Part shown: positions 9,364 to 18,000 of the stretch, piece after piece
Layout of the letters: each line of letters starts with the position of its first letter
Numbering within the stretch: position 1 is the first letter of the stretch
Source of the DNA: Peteryoungia ipomoeae
GTDB taxonomy: Bacteria > Pseudomonadota > Alphaproteobacteria > Rhizobiales > Rhizobiaceae
Assembly (NCBI RefSeq): GCF_004912165.1
Contig: NZ_STGV01000005.1
Coordinates: 62,001-126,000, forward strand
Length of the DNA stretch: 64,000 nucleotides
Direction of reading: 5' to 3'
Made by a program: the position numbers and the translations under genes
The notes under the pieces: generated by a model
The model's input: only the letters and a program-made list of their open reading frames with translations
What the model was told of the DNA's origin: nothing
Databases searched by the model: none

Positions 9364-9876
9364 ATGGTGTTGTTTGGAAGATCCCTGTTCCAGTCCGTGG
9401 TGGATCGCTTGTTGCATGAGGCGGAGAGCGCCGAAGAGGCCGTCGATCAGACCGGCACGGATTTCCGCATCCGGGGGTTTGGCGCAGGATTCGTCGCCGC
9501 GCGCCCCGCAGCAGCGTCCACGGACAGCGCAAGCAGAAGCGCCGATGCCTATCTGGAGATCATGGAGGATTTCAAGCCCGAGCCGCCGCCTGCCGCAGCA
9601 GAGATAGTCCCGACACCGCCAATCTGGATCAACCGGCTCTCGCCCGAGGAAATCGGCGCCGATCTTGCCATCTCAGCCGATGACGACAGCGATACGCTGA
9701 TGGAAAAGCGCCGGATCTTTGCCCGGGAAAACCACCCCGACCGTGTCGACCTGCGCTTTGCCGATGCGGCAACCACCCGCATGAAGATCGCCAACCTGCT
9801 GATCGATGATGCGATCAGGGCGAGACGCCTGCAATCCTGCACGATACCCGTGTCGCAGGACCGTCGTCAGTCGTAA
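9364..9876 (+). CDS. uncharacterised protein with a J-domain-like C-terminus
   Basis: 170 residues from ATG 9364, preceded by GGAGA at 4 bp. The first half is low in complexity with a proline-rich linker (PEPPPAAAEIVPTPP). The C-terminal ~70 residues read EKRRIFARENHPDRVD..ATTRMKIANLLIDDAI, matching helix II - HPD - helix III of a DnaJ J domain, with the HPD tripeptide intact. J domains stimulate DnaK ATPase. No other chaperone domain is visible. It overlaps the convergent MarR gene by 10 bp. The function is unknown; the HPD loop is seen directly, and the J-domain assignment is an inference. Confidence 0.6.
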   Translation: MVLFGRSLFQSVVDRLLHEAESAEEAVDQTGTDFRIRGFGAGFVAARPAAASTDSASRSADAYLEIMEDFKPEPPPAAAEIVPTPPIWINRLSPEEIGADLAISADDDSDTLMEKRRIFARENHPDRVDLRFADAATTRMKIANLLIDDAIRARRLQSCTIPVSQDRRQS

Positions 9877-10334
9877 AGCCGCTGCAGCAGCGTATTGACG
9901 GTATCGCGCTCGCCAACGCCCCCCAGCTGCTCCAGCACCCAGCGCTCGTGATCGAGCCAGATCGGCATGAGTTCGGAAAGATAGGCCTCACCAGCCGGCG
10001 TCATGTAAAGCGACTGCACGCGGCGGTCGGTCTCGGATTTGCGCCGCTCGATGAACCCCTTGTTTTCCAGGCCATCCACGATTGCGACGAAATTCGCGCG
10101 CTGAATGCCCAGCGCTTCGGCGACCTCGCTCTGCTTTGCCCCTTCATTGCGGGTCAAAAGCAGAAGCACGGCAAAATCTGTCGGCCGCAACCCCTTGGAT
10201 GAAAAAGCTTCATTAAAGTGTTGAAATACAGCAAGCTGCGCACGTCGCAGTCGATAGCCGACGGCGTCGTCCATGGCCGAGAAGTCGAGTTTCGACTCCA
10301 TCGGCTGCAATTGATCAGTCCCAGCATCACGCAT
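9867..10334 (-). CDS. MarR family transcriptional regulator
   Basis: 155 residues with a winged helix-turn-helix: KGLRPTDFAVLLLLTRNEGAKQSEVAEALGIQRANFVAIVDGLENKGFIERRKSETDRR, then the wing and TPAGEAYL, all typical of MarR. It probably senses a small aromatic or lipophilic ligand and represses nearby or distant genes. The start at 10334 has AAAGG 8 bp upstream. The target is not evident. A palindrome at 10465-10486 in its upstream region is a candidate operator. Confidence 0.9.
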   Translation of the reverse strand: MRDAGTDQLQPMESKLDFSAMDDAVGYRLRRAQLAVFQHFNEAFSSKGLRPTDFAVLLLLTRNEGAKQSEVAEALGIQRANFVAIVDGLENKGFIERRKSETDRRVQSLYMTPAGEAYLSELMPIWLDHERWVLEQLGGVGERDTVNTLLQRLYD

Positions 10335-10464
10335 TTATGCGCCTTTTATTATATTTACCCCTAAGAATGAACTAAATATGCCCATCCCTTCAAAGCATGA
10401 TCTTTACCTATATGCACCGCACACTCAAGGGCGGTGACAGGCTCGTGACAGGTTTCCCATCAAA

Positions 10465-10486
10465 TTTATTGGATTAAACCAATAAA
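10465..10486. promoter_or_regulatory. perfect 8+8 palindrome upstream of marR-type gene
   Basis: TTTATTGG (10465-10472), a 6-base spacer ATTAAA, then CCAATAAA (10479-10486). It lies in an AT-rich stretch about 130 bp upstream of the MarR start and 140 bp upstream of tRNA-Arg. The size fits an operator for a dimeric regulator. It could also fold as a hairpin, but there is no U-tract. Confidence 0.4.
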
Positions 10487-10626
10487 TGCCGCATTTCTGG
10501 AGCGCTCGATCACCCCTATCGAGCCCAACCGGGGACAGTGCGCCTCGATCTGCGTTTTTGCGATTGAAGCGGGCGAGCGACTAGGTTATGACCGCTCTCG
10601 GAACGGCGAATTGATCCGCCGCGGAA

Positions 10627-10703
10627 GCACCCGTAGCTCAGCTGGATAGAGTGTTGGATTCCGATTCCAAAGGTCACAGGTTCGAATCCTGTCGGGTGCG
10701 CCA
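10627..10703 (+). tRNA. tRNA-Arg (anticodon CCG)
   Basis: A 77-nt cloverleaf. The acceptor stem GCACCCG (10627-10633) pairs with CGGGTGC before the discriminator base G and an encoded CCA (10701-10703). The D arm is AGCTCAGCTGGATAGAG, the anticodon stem TTGGA/TCCAA encloses a loop with CCG at 10661-10663, and the T arm contains GGTTCGAATCC. CCG reads the CGG arginine codon. An IS481-type element begins about 17 bp after the 3' end. Confidence 0.97.
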
Positions 10704-10719
10704 TTTTTCCGGTTGTCCA

Positions 10720-10739
10720 TACCGAAGACATAGGTAACA
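10720..10739 (+). repeat. IS left terminal inverted repeat
   Basis: TACCGAAGACATAGGTAACA, 19/20 identical to the reverse complement of the right end at 11955-11974. Confidence 0.8.
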
Positions 10740-10747
10740 TCATGTAC

Positions 10748-11923
10748 CTAAGACATGGGTGACAACCTCGTGCCGAACGGGTTGTCGATGGTTTGCAAGG
10801 TCCTCTGCTCCAGATCGATGTATCCTAGATCATAGCGCATGAAGCTGACGAGCCAAATGCCGTCGTCGACTTCCTTGATGCCGAGCTTCTGGCCTGCCAT
10901 GACGACGGAGATGTTGATCTTCTTGCGATGCATGCAGATGCGCCCGCATGAGGTGACCAGCACATCCCTGTCGTGGAACGGATAATCGACCTGCGGCAGG
11001 CCCTGGTAGGGTCGGGTCGAGGCGCTGTAGATGTCGTGCGGTGTCCGCATGTCGAGTGCCTCGTGCGGACGTTCCGTATTGAATTCGGTGACGAAGGCGT
11101 CGAAACGAGCCTGCTGCTGCAGCATGTTCATGCCCGCAGGCCGTGTGGCTTCCTTCTTCAGTGTCAGGTGCATGCGCTCGTGCCGGCCGTTCTGTTGCGG
11201 ATGGCCGGGCTTGATACGTTCGATGGCGATGCCCAGCCTCAACCACCAAACGGAGAGCTTTGACAGATTGTAAAGGCCGTTCGGGCTGGCGAAGGGCACG
11301 CCGTTGTCGCTGCGGATTGCGTTTGGCAGACCACGCTCGGCAAACAGCCGGCGAAAGGCCTCGATGACGGGAAGCTCCTTGTTCGACGAAAAGGCTTCGC
11401 AGGCAAGAAGATAGCGTGACGCCTGGTCGGTGACCGTCAAGGGGTAACAGTATCGTCCGTCCCCCAGCTTGAACTCGCCCTTAAAGTCGACACACCAGAG
11501 ATCGTTGGGAGTGATCGCATGAGAGAGGTCCGTGCCCTCGGCCTTGTTGCGATGGCGCCTACGGGCTTGGGCTACCAGCCCATGGCGATCGAGAACCGCA
11601 TGAACAGTGCTGGTCGAGGGGATGCGCATATCACCTGCGAGCTTGCGGACAAGGAGCTCCCTGATCTTGCGCGCACCCCAATGCGGCTTGTCTCTCTTTG
11701 ACGCGACGATCATCGCCTCAATCTGATCTGGTAGTTGATTGGCATAGCGCACCGGACGGCGCGACCGATCCGTCAACGCCTCCAGACCCTCCTGCCTATA
11801 GCGATTGAAGATCTTATAGCCAGTCTTGCGCGATATGCCGAAATCTCGGCACACCTCGCTCATCCCTCCAACAGTCGGGCGACAAAACGAAGACGTTCCT
11901 CCATGACCGAAGTCTCTCTCCAC
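10748..11923 (-). CDS. IS481-type DDE transposase, N-terminus probably frameshifted
   Basis: From [17 protein letters not shown] onward (start 11863) this is a normal transposase, with an HTH ([21 protein letters not shown]) followed by an rve/DDE core. The core has WCVDFKG (first Asp), IRSDNG (second Asp) and [13 protein letters not shown] (Glu). It cuts and joins DNA at the IS ends. A better N-terminus, [22 protein letters not shown], starts with ATG at 11928 but lies in another frame and hits TGA at 11862-11860. One missing base near GGAGGGATGAG would join the two. The GTG-started frame reads unrelated residues in that stretch. It is therefore either a decayed copy or one that initiates internally. 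Confidence 0.88.
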   Translation of the reverse strand: MERDFGHGGTSSFCRPTVGGMSEVCRDFGISRKTGYKIFNRYRQEGLEALTDRSRRPVRYANQLPDQIEAMIVASKRDKPHWGARKIRELLVRKLAGDMRIPSTSTVHAVLDRHGLVAQARRRHRNKAEGTDLSHAITPNDLWCVDFKGEFKLGDGRYCYPLTVTDQASRYLLACEAFSSNKELPVIEAFRRLFAERGLPNAIRSDNGVPFASPNGLYNLSKLSVWWLRLGIAIERIKPGHPQQNGRHERMHLTLKKEATRPAGMNMLQQQARFDAFVTEFNTERPHEALDMRTPHDIYSASTRPYQGLPQVDYPFHDRDVLVTSCGRICMHRKKINISVVMAGQKLGIKEVDDGIWLVSFMRYDLGYIDLEQRTLQTIDNPFGTRLSPMS

Positions 11924-11954
11924 GGCATCAACACCTCCCGCAAAAAGCGAAAAG

Positions 11955-11974
11955 TGTTACCCATGTCTTCGGTA
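11955..11974 (-). repeat. IS right terminal inverted repeat
   Basis: Reverse complement reads TACCGAAGACATGGGTAACA, one mismatch from the left end repeat. Confidence 0.8.
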
Positions 11975-11984
11975 CAAAACGTCA

Positions 11985-12308
11985 CCTATCTCTCAGGTCG
12001 GACAGGTCTGGCCAAGGCCTGGTCCAGTTGCTCTATCCGGGCAGCATCTTCGGCTGGTGAATAGCGCGTGCTTCCCGCATGCGGAGCAAGCGATCCGCGA
12101 GGTGTAGACCCATCGAGACCGCAAAAGCCTCGTTCGGTTGCGAACGAAAATCCACCAACATGCGAAATTATGCCCCGCCCCGCGCTAAAATTCCGAGCGC
12201 CGAGAGACCAGTGCAACCGCAAGATACAAAAAACATCGGCAACGATTTTACCGGTTTATTAGACTGCCTCGATGTATTTAGGGGTATTACACCTCAGGGG
12301 CGCTTGTC
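11985..12308. other. IS-flanking intergenic region
   Basis: About 320 bp between the insertion sequence and the HD-GYP gene. It is locally AT-rich before 12300 and should contain the HD-GYP promoter. A minus-strand open stretch (12222-11986, ending RYSPAEDAARIEQLDQALARP) might be a gene remnant, but nothing recognisable supports it. Confidence 0.4.
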
Positions 12309-13244
12309 TTGCTTGTTCACGTTCCGAAAGACCGCATTTGCAAGGGCATGTTCATCGAACTGGTGGAGTGCCCGCACAGTGAATTTGGCAAACGCCGCTT
12401 CTTGCTGACGCAGGAACGCGATCGGCAGGCAATCATGGCGAGCTCGGCCGAACGCGTGTTGGTCAACACGGCGCTCGGCATCGACCAGACTGGTCGCCCA
12501 TCCAGCATACCCGCCATCGCCAAGGGTCGGCTGACCATCGAGCGCGTCCAGGAAAAGGTCGAGACCGCAACGGTTGAGTTGCGCACCAATCTCGACCAGA
12601 TCAGCGACGGCGAGCGTCCCGACTTCCACAAGCTTGGTCCACTCGTCCAGACCATGGCCGACGTGTGGCATGCGACGCCGACGGTCGCGCTGGAGATGAC
12701 CCGGCTCAAGACGAAGGATGAGGGCACCTACGTCCATTCCCTCGCAGTGGCCACGATGATGACGCAACTCGGCGACATCTGCGGCCTGGACCACGAGGAA
12801 ACGACATTGCTCGGCGTGGCCGGCCTTCTGCATGACATTGGCAAACTGAAGATCCCCGACGAAATCCTCAACAAGCCCGGTCGGCTGACGGAGGAAGAGC
12901 GGGATATCATACGCTCCCATCCCGATATCGGTTATGATTGGCTCCGGCAGTATGACGAGATCCCGCAACTGGTTCTGGATGTCACCCGGCTGCATCACGA
13001 AGTGCTGGACGGATCAGGCTACCCGCTGCGCCTCACAGCCGACGAGCTGAGCCTGCCAGTCAGGATCAGCACCGTCTGCGATGTCTTTGAGGCCCTCACC
13101 TCCGCCCGCCCCTACAAGGCAGGCTGGCCGGCCCAGGAAGCGCTCGACTGGATGTTTGCGCGCCCGCACCTCTTCGACCGCAAGCTTGTCGTCCGGCTTG
13201 GAGGACTTTTGATGCCGCACGAAGACCAGGCGCTCGTGAGTTGA
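12309..13244 (+). CDS. HD-GYP domain phosphodiesterase with N-terminal DUF3391
   Basis: 311 residues. The N-terminus (VPKDRICKGMFIELVECP) fits the DUF3391 module that precedes many HD-GYP domains. The catalytic domain shows HSL at 143, HDIGK at 175-179, SHPDIGY at about 203-209, HH at 229-230 and DGSGYP at 234-239, so the metal ligands and the GYP signature are intact. It should hydrolyse cyclic di-GMP. The start is a TTG, supported by AGGGG 8 bp upstream and by the DUF3391 alignment. There is no membrane segment. Confidence 0.92.
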   Translation: MLVHVPKDRICKGMFIELVECPHSEFGKRRFLLTQERDRQAIMASSAERVLVNTALGIDQTGRPSSIPAIAKGRLTIERVQEKVETATVELRTNLDQISDGERPDFHKLGPLVQTMADVWHATPTVALEMTRLKTKDEGTYVHSLAVATMMTQLGDICGLDHEETTLLGVAGLLHDIGKLKIPDEILNKPGRLTEEERDIIRSHPDIGYDWLRQYDEIPQLVLDVTRLHHEVLDGSGYPLRLTADELSLPVRISTVCDVFEALTSARPYKAGWPAQEALDWMFARPHLFDRKLVVRLGGLLMPHEDQALVS

Positions 13245-13268
13245 ACAGCTGAATTCACAGCCTCACGA

Positions 13269-14891
13269 TCAGCTGCGCAGACCCGGCGCCTCATGGCCCG
13301 TGCGCTCGACATACTCCGTATAGCCGCCGCCATATTGGAAGATGCCTTCCGGCGTCAGTTCCAGCACCCGGTTCGACAATGCGCCGAGGAAATGGCGGTC
13401 GTGGCTGACAAACAGCATGGTACCCTCATACTGCGAGAGCGCCTGGATCAGCATCTGTTTGGTATCGAGATCAAGGTGGTTGGTCGGCTCGTCGAGCACC
13501 AGCAGGTTCGGCGGATCAAACAGCATGATGGCCATGACCAACCGCGCCTTCTCGCCGCCCGAAAGCACCCGGATCCGCTTGTCGATGTCATCGCCGGAAA
13601 AGCCGAAGCAACCGGCCAGCGCCCTAAGCGGCGCCTGGCCCGCCCGTGGAAAGGTGGTCTCGAGCATCTCGAAAATGGTCATGTCGCCATCAAGCACATC
13701 CATGGCGTGCTGGGCGAAATAGCCCATCTTGACGCTGGCGCCGATCGTCACCGTGCCGTCATCCGGCTTGCTATCACCCGCCACCAGCTTCAGCAGCGTC
13801 GACTTGCCGGCGCCATTGATGCCCATCAGGCACCAGCGCTCCCGACGGCGGACCATGAAGTCAAAGCCGTCATAAATCACCTTGTCGCCATAGCGCTTTG
13901 AAACACCCTTCAGGCTGACGACATCCTCACCGGAGCGCGGCGCAGGCTGAAATTCGAAAGCGACGACCTGACGGCGCTTCGGTGGCTCGACCCGGTCGAT
14001 CTTCTCGAGCTTCTTGACCCGGCTCTGCACCTGGGAGGCGTGCGATGCGCGCGCCTTGAAGCGCTCGATGAACTTGATTTCCTTGGCCAGCATCGCCTGC
14101 TGCCGCTCGAACTGCGCCTGCTGCTGCTTCTCGTTCTGCGCCCGCTGCCCCTCGTAGAAGCCGTAGTCGCCCGAATAGCTGTTCAGCTGGCCGGCATCGA
14201 TTTCGATGATCTTGGTGACGATGCGGTTCATGAACTCGCGGTCATGCGAGGTCATCAGGAGCGCGCCCTCGTAGCCCTTGAGAAACTGCTCGAGCCAGAT
14301 GAGGCTTTCGAGGTCCAGGTGGTTGGAGGGTTCGTCGAGCAGCATCACGTCCGGACGCATCAGGAGAATGCGGGCAAGCGCCACGCGCATCTTCCAGCCG
14401 CCCGAAAGCGCACCGACATCGCCGTCCATCATCGCCTCGGAAAACGACAAGCCCGCCAGAACCTCGCGCGCGCGGCCTTCGAGCCCGTAGCCGTCGAGTT
14501 CCTCGTAGCGCGCCTGCACCTCGCCGTAACGCTCGATGATCTGATCCATCTCGTCCATCCGGTCAGGATCGACCATGGCAGCTTCCAGCTCCCTGAGCTC
14601 GGCGGCGATCTCACTGACCGGCCCTGCCCCATCCATGACTTCGGCAACGGCCGAGCGTCCCGACATTTCGCCGACATCCTGGTTGAAATAGCCGATCGAA
14701 ACACCCTTATCGACCGAAACCTGTCCCTCATCCGGCTGCTCCTGCCCGATGATCATGCGAAACAACGAGGTCTTGCCAGCACCATTCGGCCCGACAAGCC
14801 CGATCTTTTCGCCGCGATTGAGTGCCGCGGACGCCTCGATGAACAGGATGCGGTGGCTGAGCTGCTTGGAGATGTTTTCTATACGGATCAT
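13269..14891 (-). CDS. ABC-F family ATPase
   Basis: 540 residues with two ABC cassettes and no membrane domain, which defines ABC-F. The first cassette has GPNGAGKT at about 34-41, LSGGWKMRVALAR and LLDEPSNHLD. The second has GINGAGKST, LSGGEKARLVMA and LVLDEPTNHLD. A charged linker of about 80 residues (YEGQRAQNEKQQQAQFERQQAML..) separates them, as in translation factors of this group that bind the ribosomal E site. The specific subfamily (Uup/YbiT/EttA) cannot be assigned by eye. It sits next to the repeat gene but is probably a separate unit. Confidence 0.93.
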   Translation of the reverse strand: MIRIENISKQLSHRILFIEASAALNRGEKIGLVGPNGAGKTSLFRMIIGQEQPDEGQVSVDKGVSIGYFNQDVGEMSGRSAVAEVMDGAGPVSEIAAELRELEAAMVDPDRMDEMDQIIERYGEVQARYEELDGYGLEGRAREVLAGLSFSEAMMDGDVGALSGGWKMRVALARILLMRPDVMLLDEPSNHLDLESLIWLEQFLKGYEGALLMTSHDREFMNRIVTKIIEIDAGQLNSYSGDYGFYEGQRAQNEKQQQAQFERQQAMLAKEIKFIERFKARASHASQVQSRVKKLEKIDRVEPPKRRQVVAFEFQPAPRSGEDVVSLKGVSKRYGDKVIYDGFDFMVRRRERWCLMGINGAGKSTLLKLVAGDSKPDDGTVTIGASVKMGYFAQHAMDVLDGDMTIFEMLETTFPRAGQAPLRALAGCFGFSGDDIDKRIRVLSGGEKARLVMAIMLFDPPNLLVLDEPTNHLDLDTKQMLIQALSQYEGTMLFVSHDRHFLGALSNRVLELTPEGIFQYGGGYTEYVERTGHEAPGLRS

Positions 14892-14992
14892 GGAAACGGC
14901 GCCTGATGGAAAGTCGGCGCCTTATGTCACGACTTCTGCGATCTGTCGCTTTCAAAGTGACGAAGGCGCAGGCGTGATACCCATGCAAAACA

Positions 14993-15017
14993 AAACGGCG
15001 CCCAAAGAGCGCCGTTT
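14993..15017 (-). terminator. rho-independent terminator of the repeat-protein gene
   Basis: AAACGGCGC (14993-15001) pairs with GCGCCGTTT (15009-15017) around a 7-base loop. Read on the minus strand the stem is followed by TTTTGTTTTG. It lies 25-49 bp after the stop codon of the octapeptide-repeat gene. Confidence 0.8.
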
Positions 15018-15041
15018 CGCAACCGACTGGCAGATCGCGGA

Positions 15042-18000
15042 TCAGATGCCCTGGTAGGCAGCAATGATCGCGTCGACCTGCACGTCGCTCATCGCGTTGA
15101 TCTGCTTGCCGGTGAAGGCCTGCAGCTGGGCATCGCTGAGCACCGTGGAGATATCGTTCGCCGACAGACCCGAAATACCGGATGTCGAGAGCGCTGCGAT
15201 GTCCAGAATATCGAAGCGCTGCAGATCCCCATCTTCCATCGCATCGATCTGCAAGCCTGTGAGGGCCGCCGTCTGCGTCGGGGTGAAGGCCGCAATCTGA
15301 TCGGCGGACATGTCCTGGATCTGGGTGACTGTGAGTGCTGCGACAGCCGCCTTGCTGAGGCTCGACACCTGCCCAGCGGTAAGCGCCTGGATCTGTGCAG
15401 TGTTCATCGAACCGATCTGCGACGCGGTGAAGGCGCCGGCCTGGGCAGGCGTGAAGTACCCGATCTGGGTCGCGGTCAGAGACGTGATCTGCGTGGTCGT
15501 GAGAGCCGCGACGCGATCATCGGCAAGGCCCTGGATCTGCAGCTGGTCGAGACTGCCGATCGCAGCGCCGGTCAAGCCGCTGATGGCCTTGCGGCTGATG
15601 GATCCGACCTGGGCAGGCGACAGTCCATCGATATCGGCGGCATCCAGGCCGGAGACCTGATCGCTGGTGAGAGTGGCCAGCTGCGTCTGCGTCAGTGCCG
15701 CGGTCTGGGTTGAGTCCCAATTGGCGATCTGGGCTGACGTGAGACCGGCAATCGCCTTGGCACTGATCTTGGCAATCTGCGCCGCGTCAAGGCTGCCCGT
15801 CTGGGTGGTGCTTGCGGCGGTCAGCTGGGCTGCCGTGATCGCTGCGATCTGATTGTCATCGAACGAATCCAGCTGTGTCGTCGTGAAGCTGGTGAACTGG
15901 GTGCCCGACAGGCCCGCAATCTGTGCCGGCGTCAACGCGTCGATCTGGTTGGCGTCGAGCGCCTGAATTACCGTTCCCGTCATGCCGGACATGGCCTTGG
16001 GGCTGATCGCCGCGAGTTCTGCCGGAGTGATGAGCGGCAGGTCATCCGCCATCAATGCACCGACCTGCGGAGCGGTAAAGGCTGCAAACTGCTGCGCGGT
16101 GAAGCCGGCCACATTGGTGTTGAATGTGTCGATCTGCCCGACCTCAAGGCCCGGAATGGCCTTGACGCTGATCGCACCGACCTGGCTGTTGGTCAGCGCT
16201 TGGATCTGCGGGCTGGTGAGAGACTTGATCTGCGACGCCGTGATGGCACCGATCTGGTCATTGGTCAAAAGGCCGATGTTCGTCGGATTGAAGGCGGCGA
16301 TCTGGGCGCCACTCATTGCCGCGATCTGGGCTGGCTGGAGCTCGACGAGCTGCGCCGTTGAGAGAGCGGTGATGATTGCCGGATCGAGCGTTGAGATGGC
16401 CTTGGCGCTGATGGAGCCGACTTCTTCAGGCGTGAACAGGGCGATATCCGCAGCCGTCAGGGCCGCGACCTGACCGCTGGTGAATGATGCCACCTGTGCC
16501 TCCGACAGACCAGCGAGCTGCGTGTCTGTCATTGCAGCGATATGCCCGGCGGTAAAGCCGGAGACCGCCTTTGCGCCCATGGCGCCGATCTGAGAGGCCG
16601 TAAGCTCTGCCACCTGAAGATTGGTGAAAGCTGCAATCTGGGTCGATTTCAGCACGCTCATCTGGCTATTGTTCATGTCCGCAATAGCACTGACGGCAAG
16701 CTCGGCAATCTGATCGGCCTTAAGAGCCGCGACCTGCGCTTCGAGGAGAGCGGCAACCTGTGTGTCATTGAGAGAGCCGATAGCCGCGGCCGTCAATCCG
16801 CTGACGGCTTTGGTGCTGATGGCTGCAACTTGAGCCGTGCTGAACCCGTCGATGTCGTCGGCCTGAATGCCGGCGGCCTGCACGGCCGTCAGCGCGCCAA
16901 GCTGCGTATTGGTCAAGGCGGCAGTCTGCGTCGGCGACAATGCCGAGATCTGCGCCGCCGAGAAACCGGCGAATGCCTTCGGCGAAATGGACGCAATCTG
17001 GGTTGTGGACATTGCGGCCAGCTGGCCATTGGTCAGGGACTTGACCTGGTTTGCGGTGAAGGCGCCAACCTGCGCATCCGAAAGGAACGGAATTTGGGTC
17101 GTTGTCAGAGCAGCAACCTGGGTTGGCTTCAGGGCGGCAATCTGGCCTGTGGAGAGGGCGTCGATCTGCGGCTCGTCCAATGCGGCAATCGCCGGATCAA
17201 CCAGCGAACCGATCGCCTTGACGCTGATGGCGCCAATCTGGCCTGCCGAAAAACCGTCGACATCGCCGGCTTCCAAAGCTCCGACCTGCGTGGCTGAAAG
17301 CACCGCAATCTGCGCCTCGGTGAATGCCTGGGTCTGCGTGGTGCTCATGCCAGCGATATGAGAAGCCGAGAAGCCCGAAATTGCCTTGGTCGACAGCGAG
17401 TCGATCTGAAGCACGTTGATCGCCTGAACCTGGGCAACCGACATGTCCTTGGTCTGGACTGCCGTGAGAGCGCCCACCTGGGCATCCGTGAGCTTGCCGA
17501 TCTGCGTCGTCGTCAACGCCCCGATCTGGGCTGGCTTCATGGCGGTGATCTGAGCGGGCGTGAGAGCTGCGAGCTGCGGATCAGTCAGGGCAGCGATCGC
17601 CGTCGTCTGGAGGCCCGAGATCGCCTTGGGTGTGATCGCGGCAATCTGCGTATTGCTCATGGTGGCAATATTGGCATCATTGAAGGAGCCAATCTGAACC
17701 GAGGTCATCGCCGACATCTGAGCAGGGGTCAAAGCATTGCTTTGCGTCGTGGTCAGCGCCTGGATTTGCGGCGTCTTCAGGCCGGCGAGCTGGGTGGTGC
17801 CAAGACCTGCGAGCTGCGATGTGGTGATGGCTGCGACCGCCGTGGTGCTGAGGCCGGAAATGCCCTTTGCGCTGATCGACGTGAACACGCTGTCGGCCAT
17901 GCCGGTGATGTCTGCAGCTTCAAGACCCGCAACCTGCACGGCGGTCATGGCGGCAACCTGCGGTCCCGTCAGGGCAGCCGTCTGCGTTGTCGTCATGCCC

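Larger units (their letters stand above)
10720..11974. mobile_element. IS481-family insertion sequence
   Basis: About 1.25 kb, bounded by near-identical inverted repeats. The left end TACCGAAGACATAGGTAACA (10720-10739) matches the reverse complement of 11955-11974 at 19 of 20 positions. The element carries one transposase gene. A second, inward copy of the repeat (TACCTAAGACATGGGTGACA, 10745-10764) sits 25 bp inside the left end and overlaps the transposase stop codon. The exact outer ends and target duplication cannot be settled by eye. It lies immediately downstream of tRNA-Arg. Confidence 0.85.

Noticed and set aside
10516..10743. Minus-strand open frame with [21 protein letters not shown]
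   Set aside because: It is the antisense translation of tRNA-Arg, a well-known false protein.
11986..12222. Minus-strand frame after the IS ending RYSPAEDAARIEQLDQALARP
   Set aside because: It could be a gene remnant but has no recognised family and no ribosome site.
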